From: Streptomyces sp. HB132
GTDB lineage: Bacteria > Actinomycetota > Actinomycetes > Streptomycetales > Streptomycetaceae
Reading direction: 5' to 3'
Assembly: GCF_016909575.1 (NCBI RefSeq)
Contig: NZ_JAFBGA010000009.1
Span: 186,001 to 250,000 of the forward strand
Length of the DNA: 64,000 nucleotides
Shown: positions 57,647-64,000 of the stretch, one piece after another
Layout of the letters: each line of letters starts with the position of its first letter
Numbering within the stretch: position 1 is the first letter of the stretch
The notes under the pieces: generated by a model
Told to the model about the DNA's origin: nothing
Databases searched by the model: none
Seen by the model: the letters and a program-made list of their open reading frames with translations, nothing else
Position numbers and translations under genes: made by a program

Positions 57647-58134
57647 TGCATCCCCCCGAGATCAACCGCGACCGCGTCCGGCACGATGCCCGCCACCGGC
57701 GGGAACAACATCCCGTCCGTACTGCCCGCATCCAGCGCCACTCCCGCAGGGCCCGGCAGCATAGGCACCATCACGTCAAGCAACCGCGCACCCAGAACGG
57801 CCTGATACGTCCACTCCCGACCGGCATCCCCACGGGCTTGTGCGAACCGGGCCAACGCATCCTCGTCCGAGAAGGCACAGATCCAGCGCACGCCGTTCTG
57901 CTCCGCCGACCACAGGTCACCGGCCGCATCCAGTGGCACCAGCACCGCCCTACGTCGGAACTCACCCAGCAACACTGCAAACTCTCGGCGGGCCGTACGC
58001 AACTGAACCTGTTCAGCCTCCGCCGACGTCGCGGCGGGTGTCCGCTCGGGAGGCGGACCCGAAAGATCATCCAGGTCCGCCAGCCGTGACCGCCTGCGCT
58101 GCTGCTCCGGTATCCCGTCCCCACCCGTGGTCAT
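57643..58134 (-). CDS. SseB-like domain protein, first gene of the Rhs operon
   Basis: A 163-residue protein matching the SseB N-terminal domain pattern: RREFAVLLGEFRRRAVLVPLD, VRWICAFSDEDALARFAQARG, LLDVMVPMLPGPAGVALDAGS. Such proteins are often encoded beside T7SS and Rhs genes in Streptomyces. The role is unknown; chaperone or assembly functions have been proposed for context relatives. ATG at 58134 gives MTTGGDGIPE; an in-frame start seven codons upstream is also possible. Confidence 0.75.
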   Translation of the reverse strand: MTTGGDGIPEQQRRRSRLADLDDLSGPPPERTPAATSAEAEQVQLRTARREFAVLLGEFRRRAVLVPLDAAGDLWSAEQNGVRWICAFSDEDALARFAQARGDAGREWTYQAVLGARLLDVMVPMLPGPAGVALDAGSTDGMLFPPVAGIVPDAVAVDLGGMQ

Positions 58135-58182
58135 GCGAAGGATCATCACACGCACGGATTTTCGAGTGCAACGTGAAATCGC

Positions 58183-58500
58183 CTACTGGCTGGAATCCTG
58201 CTGCTTCGGGCACGGGGAGACTTCCAGGACCGCCCACACCGTCTTGCCCGGCCCGTCCACGCAGGGGTACCAGCCCCAGCGGTCGGCCAGGGCGGCGACC
58301 AACAGGAGGCCGCGGCCGCCCTCCTGATCGGGCGACGCCGGGCCGGTGGGAGCGGGGAGGCGTTCGCCCCGGGTGTCGGTGACCTCGATGCGGATGGCCG
58401 TGCCCTCGGCGGAGAGGCGGAGTCGGAAATCGCGGCCGGACACGTGACCGTGGCGCACCGCATTGCTGCCCAGAAGCGTCAGTTCCGTCTTGACGTGGAG
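58183..58500 (-). pseudogene. 5'-truncated HATPase (anti-sigma-type ATP-binding protein)
   Basis: The frame encodes the C-terminal two-thirds of an SpoIIAB/RsbW-like ATPase. It has SNAVRHGHVSGRDFRLRL, the Asp motif IRIEVTDTRGERLP, the G-box EGGRGLLLVAALADRWG and the closing TVWAVLEV. The N-terminal helices and the catalytic Glu of the ELxxNA motif are replaced by sequence belonging to the opposite-strand Hsp70 gene. Coding similarity fades near 58475, so the right boundary is approximate. Full-length relatives of about 140 residues are abundant in Streptomyces. Confidence 0.7.
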
Positions 58501-59817
58501 CGAAGCAAGATCTTGCTGTCCACTCAGCCGTCCGTGCACGTGATCACTCCGGACGGCATCGCCGTCGAGATTCATCAGGCCGAGCTGGAAGACGCCATCG
58601 CCGACCTCGTCGACCGTGCGCTCGCGCCGGTGGAGCAGTGCCTCGACGACCTGCACATGGCGCCCCTGGACGTGGACGACATCCTCATGATCGGCGGCAC
58701 CAGCCAGATCCCGAGCGTCCGGGCGGCGGTTGCCGAAGCACTGCAGATGGAGCCTGTGCCGACAGAGCTGTGCGATCCGATGACCGCCGTGGCGCGAGGG
58801 GCGTCCATCGCTGCCGCAGTCCTGGCCGGTGAGACCGAGGGGGTGATCCAGGTCGCCACCAGCCACGCACTCGGCACCGTGGTCAAGGACTCCAGCGGAC
58901 GCAAGAAGTTCAGCGAGATCATCCCCAGGAACTCGCCGCTGCCCTGGAAGGAGCGAAAGAGTTACACGCCTCAGCGAGACCACGCGCGGAAGCTGTCCGT
59001 CGAGATCTGGGAAGGTGACCCGGACAAGGAACTCACCCATCCGGACAACGTGCAGCTCACCGAGCTCAGCCTGACGTATCCCACTCCGAGGGCTCGTGAC
59101 GAGGCCAGCTTCGGCCTGGAGTACATGTACGACTCGAACGGTCTGTTGCACGTCAAGGCCGTGCTGGAGCACACCGGGGAGGTGGTTCTCGACGAAGAGG
59201 TGAAGAGCTTCGGTTCCGGCGGACCCACACCAGAGGTGCGCAGAGAACTCGACGACTTGCTGCAGACGAACCCGACGCCTGCGGCACCGATGGCCGCACC
59301 TGCGCATCCCCGTCCGGTACCCACGCCTCCGAGCGGGCAGCCGGCCGCAGGAGACAGCCCGCACACCCTTGTCGTCGACGGCTCCAACCTCGCGTGGATC
59401 GGCCGTTCGCCCCGCCGGTCTGGTGTGTCCGAGGAGGACGACCGGCCAAGCTTCGGGCAGCTTCAGGCCGCACGCGCAGCGCTGGCCAAGAAGTACCCCT
59501 CAGCGGAGATCCACGTCGTGGTCGACGCCAGTCTGCGCCACAAGGTTGCGGAGAGCGAGCGCCAGACGGTGACTGCCGCAATCAGCAAAGGTGATGTGAT
59601 CCAGCCGCCCGCAGGAACGGAGGGCAAGGGAGACGCCCTGGTGGCAGCCATCGCGGACGAGTCGGGGGCGATGATCGTGACCAACGACAATTTCGTCGAA
59701 CTGCAAGGGCGGTATCCCTGGCTCCGCGAAAAGGGGCGCGTACTGGGCGCCACGTGCGCGAAGGACGTGTGGATCTTCACCGACCGCACGTGCGTGGCGC
59801 CTCGGACGAGGGCGTAG
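58444..59817 (+). CDS. 5'-truncated Hsp70-family protein with C-terminal NYN/PIN-type nuclease domain
   Basis: A 457-residue frame. Residues 13-130 are the second half of an Hsp70 nucleotide-binding domain (FRLDVERSKILLSTQ, ILMIGGTSQIPSVRAAVAEAL, DPMTAVARGASIAAAV). About 240 residues are missing before it, including the phosphate-1 motif and the catalytic region. Residues 138-257 are a substrate-binding-like beta domain, then a Pro-rich linker. Residues 307-447 are a NYN/PIN-like domain with VVDGSN (D312), VVVDAS (D361), GKGDALV (D397) and TNDNF (D415), the acidic cluster expected of a ribonuclease. The GTG at 58444 lacks a good ribosome site and lies in the HATPase remnant, so expression is doubtful. 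Confidence 0.72.
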   Translation: MTVAHRIAAQKRQFRLDVERSKILLSTQPSVHVITPDGIAVEIHQAELEDAIADLVDRALAPVEQCLDDLHMAPLDVDDILMIGGTSQIPSVRAAVAEALQMEPVPTELCDPMTAVARGASIAAAVLAGETEGVIQVATSHALGTVVKDSSGRKKFSEIIPRNSPLPWKERKSYTPQRDHARKLSVEIWEGDPDKELTHPDNVQLTELSLTYPTPRARDEASFGLEYMYDSNGLLHVKAVLEHTGEVVLDEEVKSFGSGGPTPEVRRELDDLLQTNPTPAAPMAAPAHPRPVPTPPSGQPAAGDSPHTLVVDGSNLAWIGRSPRRSGVSEEDDRPSFGQLQAARAALAKKYPSAEIHVVVDASLRHKVAESERQTVTAAISKGDVIQPPAGTEGKGDALVAAIADESGAMIVTNDNFVELQGRYPWLREKGRVLGATCAKDVWIFTDRTCVAPRTRA

Positions 59818-59916
59818 GGCAGGACGGGACTCAGAGCGCGCCGCGATGCGGTCTTCGGGCACGTTGATCGTCAACTGAGCAGGTCGGAGACGTGGTGCCG
59901 CTCAGGAAGCGGCTGT

Positions 59917-59956
59917 AGGCATCCCCTCGGGGCGGGCGGGCGCCGAGGGGATGCCT
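59917..59956 (+). terminator. Stem-loop after the Hsp70-nuclease gene
   Basis: Perfect 14-bp arms (59917-59930 and 59943-59956) around a 12-base G-rich loop, followed by TCTGTTG. It lies 100 bases after the stop codon. Confidence 0.75.
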
Positions 59957-60090
59957 TCTGTTGGGACGCCCTGCGCCTGTGACCGGATGTCTGACCGCCG
60001 TCATTCTCCGTGTCCGGGCGCTACCGTGCGTCCGGACACGGCCGACGCCGGTGCGGTGGGGGCGTGGACCTGGCCCCGAGCACTGTCCTC
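59957..60090. other. Intergenic sequence, nothing recognised
   Basis: Part of the 724-base gap before ribD. Several short frames cross it, but none has a plausible start, length or composition for a gene. Confidence 0.4.
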
Positions 60091-60156
60091 GCAGCCGCAG
60101 CCGCAGCCGCAGCCGCAGCCGCAGCCGCAGCCGCAGCCGCAGCCGCAGCCGCAGCC
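60091..60156. repeat. Hexanucleotide tandem repeat (GCAGCC)11
   Basis: Eleven perfect copies of GCAGCC in 66 bases, then a partial copy GCA. It is outside any credible gene, about 80 bases before the FMN riboswitch. Perfect identity of all copies suggests slippage and length variation between strains. Confidence 0.95.
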
Positions 60157-60234
60157 GCAACTGTGAGTCGCTCCACAGGCACCACCCGTTCGGATCCCTG
60201 CCCGCCGTGGCACAATGATCCTGTACCAGCAGCA

Positions 60235-60361
60235 GCGCACTCCGGGGTCGGTGTAATTCCGAACCGGCGGTTATAGTCCGCGACCCGTCCGCATCCAGCG
60301 GCCGGTTGACCAGGTGAGATTCCTGGACCGACGGTGAAAGTCCGGATGGGAGGCAGTGCGC
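60235..60361 (+). ncRNA. FMN riboswitch (RFN element)
   Basis: Contains the conserved RFN blocks ACCGGCGGTTATAGTCCGCG (60263-60282), GGTGAGATTCCTGGACCG (60313-60330), GACGGTGAAAGTCCGGATGG (60330-60349) and GAGGCAGTGC. The closing P1 helix pairs GCGCAC (60235-60240) with GTGCGC (60356-60361). It binds FMN and turns down the rib operon. A palindrome CCGGAATGTTCCGG lies downstream at 60421-60434; the expression platform in the 180 bases before ribD is otherwise unclear and may act on translation. Confidence 0.95.
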
Positions 60362-60541
60362 GGCGGGCCGTCACAGGTACGCCGCCGTAGGCGGATGTTT
60401 TCCGGGAGATCCCGGGCGTTCCGGAATGTTCCGGGGCGGGCGCATCCGTGTCTTCGGTTCGGCGTCCCCCTGTTGCGTTCCGCTTCATCTGTCGTCATCG
60501 ACAGGCCCCGGAGTCCGTGCCCGAAGAGGCAGGAGGACCCG

Positions 60542-61642
60542 GTGGCCACCGCAGCCGAAACAGCCGTCATGCGGCGGGCGATCACGCTCGCAGCCCGCGG
60601 ACTCGGCGCCACCAGCCCGAATCCGGTCGTCGGATGCGTCATTCTCGACGCCTCCGGGGAAGTGGCCGGCGAAGGCTTCCACCAGCGCGCCGGCGGGCCG
60701 CACGCCGAGATCCACGCCCTGCGCGAGGCCGGCGAGAGGGCCCGCGGCGGCACCGCCTTCGTCACCCTCGAACCCTGTAACCACACCGGCCGCACCGGCC
60801 CGTGCGCCCAGGCTCTCACCGAGGCCGGCGTCCGCCGTGTCGTATACGCGGTGAGCGACCCGAACCCGCAGGCCACAGGAGGCGCGGACACCCTGCGTGC
60901 CGCAGGCGTCCAGGTGGAGCAGGGCCTCCTCGCAGACGAGGCGGAGGCCGGCAACACGGCGTGGCTCACCTCGGTCCGCCTCGGCCGCCCGTACGTCCTC
61001 TGGAAGTACGCGGCGACCCTCGACGGCCGGATCGCCGCCGCCGACGCCACCAGCCGCTGGATCACCTCCCCGGAGGCCCGCGCCGACGTCCACCGTCTGC
61101 GCGCCGAGGCGGACGCGGTGGTGGTCGGTTCCGGCACCGCCCGCGCCGACGACCCGCAGCTGGGCGTACGCGGCGTCGAGGGCGTCACCCAGCCGCTCCG
61201 GGTGGTCGTCGACACCGACGCCACCGCGGTGCGGCCCGGAGCCAGGGTCCTCGACGGAACCGCGCCGACCCTCGTCGCCGTCGCCGACGGCGCCGAGGCC
61301 GGGCACCTCCCGGCCGAGTCGGTGCTGCGCCTGCCGCGCGCCGCCGACGGGCAGGGCCTGGACATCGGCGCGCTGCTCGCCGCCCTCCACGGCCGTGGCA
61401 TCCGTTCCGTACTCCTCGAAGGCGGGCCCGTCCTGGCCGGCGCCTTCGTCGCCGCGGGAGCGGTCGACACCGTCGTCGGCTATCTCGCCCCGGTTCTCCT
61501 CGGCGCGGGCCCCCCGGCCCTCGCCGACGCCGGAATCTCCACCATCTCCCAGGCGTTGCGCCTCGATGTGACCGAGACCGTCCGTATCGGCCCCGATCTG
61601 CGCATCACCGCCGTCCCCGTTCCTGCTCGGAAGGGAAACTGA
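60542..61642 (+). CDS. ribD: Bifunctional pyrimidine deaminase/reductase RibD
   Basis: Second and third steps of riboflavin synthesis. The 366-residue protein has an N-terminal zinc deaminase domain: HAE (His54, Glu56), then EPCNHTGRTGPC with Cys79 and Cys88. The C-terminal reductase domain includes YVLWKYAATLDGRIAA, the VGSGTARADDP block and LLEGGPVLAGAF. GTG at 60542 follows AGGAGG. It is controlled by the FMN riboswitch 180 bases upstream and followed directly by ribE. Confidence 0.95.
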   Translation: MATAAETAVMRRAITLAARGLGATSPNPVVGCVILDASGEVAGEGFHQRAGGPHAEIHALREAGERARGGTAFVTLEPCNHTGRTGPCAQALTEAGVRRVVYAVSDPNPQATGGADTLRAAGVQVEQGLLADEAEAGNTAWLTSVRLGRPYVLWKYAATLDGRIAAADATSRWITSPEARADVHRLRAEADAVVVGSGTARADDPQLGVRGVEGVTQPLRVVVDTDATAVRPGARVLDGTAPTLVAVADGAEAGHLPAESVLRLPRAADGQGLDIGALLAALHGRGIRSVLLEGGPVLAGAFVAAGAVDTVVGYLAPVLLGAGPPALADAGISTISQALRLDVTETVRIGPDLRITAVPVPARKGN

Positions 61643-62263
61643 GTGTTCACCGGAATCGTCGAAGAACTGGGCGAGGTCACCGCCGTCGAGAAGCTCGACG
61701 ACGCCTCCCGCTTCCGACTGCGCGGCCCTGTCGTGACGGAGGGCGCCAAGCACGGCGACTCCATCGCGGTCAACGGAGTCTGCCTCACCGTCGTGGACCT
61801 CGGGGAGAGCGAGTTCACCGCCGACGTCATGGCAGAGACGCTGGACCGATCCAGCCTCGGCGCGCTGGAGGCCGGCTCCCGCGTCAACCTGGAGCGTCCG
61901 ATGGCCCTCGGCGGCCGCCTCGGCGGCCACATCGTCCAGGGACACGTGGACGGCACGGGCCGCATCGTCGAGCGCCGGGTCTCCGAGAACTGGGAGATCG
62001 TCAAGATCTCCCTGCCCGACGGACTGTCCCGCTACGTGGTGGAGAAGGGCTCGATCACCGTCGACGGTGTGAGCCTGACCGTCGTCGACGCGGGACCCGA
62101 CTTCTTCACGATCAGCCTCATCCCCACCACCCTCGCGCTGACCACGCTCGGCATCAAGGAGCCGGGCGACCCGGTCAACCTCGAGGTGGACGTACTGGCC
62201 AAGTACGTCGAACGACTGCTCGGCCACGGTGCCGCGCCGGAAGCCGGGGAGCCGGTCGCATGA
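61643..62263 (+). CDS. ribE: Riboflavin synthase alpha chain
   Basis: Dismutates two molecules of 6,7-dimethyl-8-ribityllumazine to riboflavin. The 206-residue protein consists of two similar barrel domains. The first starts MFTGIVEELGEV and has SIAVNGVCLTVVDL and GGHIVQGHVDGTG; the second repeats the pattern with SITVDGVSLTVVDAG. GTG start at 61643, the base after the ribD stop, and its stop overlaps ribM by four bases. Confidence 0.95.
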   Translation: MFTGIVEELGEVTAVEKLDDASRFRLRGPVVTEGAKHGDSIAVNGVCLTVVDLGESEFTADVMAETLDRSSLGALEAGSRVNLERPMALGGRLGGHIVQGHVDGTGRIVERRVSENWEIVKISLPDGLSRYVVEKGSITVDGVSLTVVDAGPDFFTISLIPTTLALTTLGIKEPGDPVNLEVDVLAKYVERLLGHGAAPEAGEPVA

Positions 62264-62904
62264 GCGCCGTGGACTGGCTGAACTCGGAGGCGTTCACCGC
62301 CTTCGGGCAGCACATCATCTGGTCCGACATGATCGGCAACACGATCGGTCTGATCGCCCTGGCCCTCGGCTGGCTCCGGTCCGTCTGGACCTGGCCCGCG
62401 CAGCTCCTGTCCGGCGTCGTCCTGGTCGCCGCCAACGTCTCCGTGCAGCAGGCGGGCAGCGTCGGCAAGCAGCTGATCGTCGTCGCCGTCGCCGTCTGGG
62501 GCTGGCAGCAGTGGACCCGAGGCAGGAAGAGGGCGCAGGACGGGTCCATCGCCGTGCGCTTCGCCACCTGGCGCGAGCGCGGATACCTGGTGGGCGGCGC
62601 CGCGCTCGGCACGCTCGCGGTCGGCGGGCTGTTCACCGTCTTCCCGTCGCTCTCCTGGAGCCCGTGGGCCGACGCCTACATCTTCGCCGGGACCCTCGTG
62701 GCGATGATCGCCCAGGCGCGCGGCATGGTCGAGTTCTGGTTCGCCTGGCTCCTCGTCGACCTCGTCGGCGTACCGCTCAACTTCCACAGCGGACTCGCCT
62801 TCTCCGGTCTCATCTACGTCGTCTACGGCGCCCTCGTCCTGTGGGGCATGCGCGACTGGTGGCTGCGTACGCGGACACCCGCTCTGAAGGGAGCCACGGT
62901 ATGA
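62260..62904 (+). CDS. ribM: PnuC-like riboflavin transporter RibM
   Basis: A 214-residue membrane protein with about seven hydrophobic helices. Markers are GLIALALGWLRSVWTWPAQL, VVAVAVWGWQQWTRGRK and the PnuC-type end VDLVGVPLNFHSGLAFSGLIY with WxxW-rich segments. PnuC proteins carry nicotinamide riboside by facilitated diffusion. Members within rib operons (RibM of Streptomyces davaonensis) carry riboflavin, so position in this FMN-regulated operon favours riboflavin. It overlaps both neighbours by four bases. Confidence 0.9.
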   Translation: MSAVDWLNSEAFTAFGQHIIWSDMIGNTIGLIALALGWLRSVWTWPAQLLSGVVLVAANVSVQQAGSVGKQLIVVAVAVWGWQQWTRGRKRAQDGSIAVRFATWRERGYLVGGAALGTLAVGGLFTVFPSLSWSPWADAYIFAGTLVAMIAQARGMVEFWFAWLLVDLVGVPLNFHSGLAFSGLIYVVYGALVLWGMRDWWLRTRTPALKGATV

Positions 62905-64000
62905 CTGCCCAGCCCGCCTGGTTGCACGACCGCACCCTCGAAGACCTCTCGCTCGACCCCGTCGAACAGGCGATCCGCGACATCGCCGCCGGACGGCCCG
63001 TCGTGGTCGTCGACGACGAGGACAGGGAGAACGAGGGCGATCTCGTCATCGCCGCCGAGAAGGCGACCCCCGAGGTCATCGCGTTCATGATGAGCGAGTG
63101 CCGCGGACTGATCTGCGCGCCCATGGAGGACGACGAGCTCGAACGCCTCGAACTCCCGCAGATGGTCACGCACAACACCGAGTCGATGAAGACCGCCTTC
63201 ACCGTCTCCGTGGACGCCTCCGCCGAGCACGGGGTGACCACCGGCATCTCCGCGGCCGACCGGGCCACCACGCTCCGGATGCTGGCGGGCGGCACGGCGG
63301 GCCCCGGCGACTTCGTACGCCCCGGCCACGTCTTCCCGCTCCGGGCCCGCTCCGGTGGTGTCCTCGTGCGCAACGGCCACACCGAGGCCGCCGTCGACCT
63401 GGCCAGGCTCGCCGGACTGCGCCCCGCCGGTGCCATCGTCGAGATCGCCGGTGAGGACGGAGCGATGCTGCGGCTGCCCGAGCTCCTCCCGTTCGCCCGC
63501 AAGCACGGCCTCACGATCATCTCCATCGAGGACCTGATCGCCTACCGCCGCAGTTCCGAGCCCACGGTGCGCCGCGAGGCCGAGGTCCGGCTGCCCACGA
63601 GCTTCGGCGCGTTCACCGCGTACGGCTACCGCTCCGTCGTCGACGGCGTCGAGCACGTCGCTCTCGTCCACGGCGACATCGGCGACGGCCGGGACGTCCT
63701 CGTCCGGGTCCACTCCGAATGCCTCACCGGTGACATCTTCCAGTCCCAGCGCTGCGACTGCGGGCCCCAGCTGCACACCTCGATGGAGCGCATCACGGCC
63801 GAGGGCAGGGGCGTCGTCGTCTACCTGCGCGGGCACGAGGGCCGGGGCATCGGACTGCTGTCCAAGCTGCGCGCCTACGAACTCCAGGAGCGGGGCTCCG
63901 ACACCCTCGACGCCAACCTCGAACTCGGACTGCCGGCCGACGCCCGGGACTACGCGGCGGGCGCCCAGATCCTGAGCGACCTCGGCGTACGCAGCCTGCG
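62901..64000 (+). CDS. ribAB: RibAB: DHBP synthase / GTP cyclohydrolase II (3' end outside window)
   Basis: Bifunctional entry enzyme of riboflavin synthesis. The N-terminal domain (about residues 1-215) makes 3,4-dihydroxy-2-butanone 4-phosphate: DDEDRENEGDLV acidic site, MSECRGLICAPM, and RPGHVFPLRA. The C-terminal domain is GTP cyclohydrolase II with HSECLTGDIFQSQRCDCGPQ (three zinc cysteines) and RGHEGRGIGLL. The visible 366 codons end before the expected C-terminus; the frame runs off the window. ATG overlaps the ribM stop. ribH would be expected next. Confidence 0.95.
   Translation, partial: MTAQPAWLHDRTLEDLSLDPVEQAIRDIAAGRPVVVVDDEDRENEGDLVIAAEKATPEVIAFMMSECRGLICAPMEDDELERLELPQMVTHNTESMKTAFTVSVDASAEHGVTTGISAADRATTLRMLAGGTAGPGDFVRPGHVFPLRARSGGVLVRNGHTEAAVDLARLAGLRPAGAIVEIAGEDGAMLRLPELLPFARKHGLTIISIEDLIAYRRSSEPTVRREAEVRLPTSFGAFTAYGYRSVVDGVEHVALVHGDIGDGRDVLVRVHSECLTGDIFQSQRCDCGPQLHTSMERITAEGRGVVVYLRGHEGRGIGLLSKLRAYELQERGSDTLDANLELGLPADARDYAAGAQILSDLGVRSL

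Noticed and set aside
59831..60276. Short frames encoding poly-Ala, poly-Arg/Leu or poly-Gln/Pro through the hexamer repeat
   Set aside because: They exist only because GCAGCC repeats are open in most frames; no ribosome site or conserved sequence.

Overview
The window is a high-GC actinobacterial chromosome segment, and gene content and order point to a Streptomyces. The markers are BldD with its c-di-GMP motif, the actinobacterial IHF-like protein, a helicase-dead PriA, a GuaB1-type CBS protein and a rib operon carrying the PnuC-like transporter RibM. Codons are strongly GC-biased at the third position, many starts are GTG or TTG, and neighbouring genes often overlap by 1-14 bases. The first 29 kb is conserved housekeeping sequence; most accessory features lie between 29.6 and 60 kb.

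Positions 1-8.7 kb carry mltG (5' end outside the window) and the shikimate genes aroE, aroC, aroK, aroB and aroQ. Here aroK and aroB lie in one uninterrupted reading frame. They are followed by a P-loop protein, a PepP-like protein with altered metal ligands, efp and nusB. Two perfect stem-loops separate nusB from the convergent bldD. From 9.5 to 19.6 kb lies the pyrimidine operon pyrR-pyrB-pyrC-(PH-like membrane protein)-carA-carB-pyrD-pyrF. Its leader can fold into a PyrR-binding hairpin that pairs with the pyrR Shine-Dalgarno sequence. From 19.9 to 29.6 kb come ihf, gmk, rpoZ, coaBC, metK, priA, a divergent HTH protein, fmt and rsmB.

From 29.6 to 31.5 kb is a decayed sulfur-scavenging unit on the minus strand: a Cys-rich leader peptide, a broken ABC ATPase and a TauD-type dioxygenase. 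Then come rpe, a SorC-type regulator, a class I terpene synthase, guaB1, an aldehyde dehydrogenase, and a Lrp/AsnC regulator next to a nitrilase-family amidase and a flavin amine oxidase. The last two could convert an aromatic amino acid to an amide and then an acid. An NCS2 permease, a two-gene unit of unknown function and a divergent MFS/ROK pair with a palindrome between them follow.

From 48 to 58.5 kb everything is on the minus strand: a UvrD-like helicase broken by three single-base shifts, a Ser/Thr kinase with a C-terminal helical region, and a polymorphic-toxin operon. The operon runs SseB-like protein, WXG-like protein, 1.5-kaa YD-repeat/Rhs protein with a ~108-residue C-terminal toxin, then a translationally coupled putative immunity gene. 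Upstream of it, a 5'-truncated HATPase gene meets head-to-head a 5'-truncated Hsp70 gene whose product ends in a NYN/PIN-type nuclease domain. After an 11-copy GCAGCC repeat, the window ends in an FMN-riboswitch-controlled rib operon (ribD-ribE-ribM-ribAB, the last gene running off the end).

All calls come from reading the sequence and from remembered family motifs; no database search was run. Several broken genes shift frame at or near short homopolymers, so sequencing error cannot be excluded for them.
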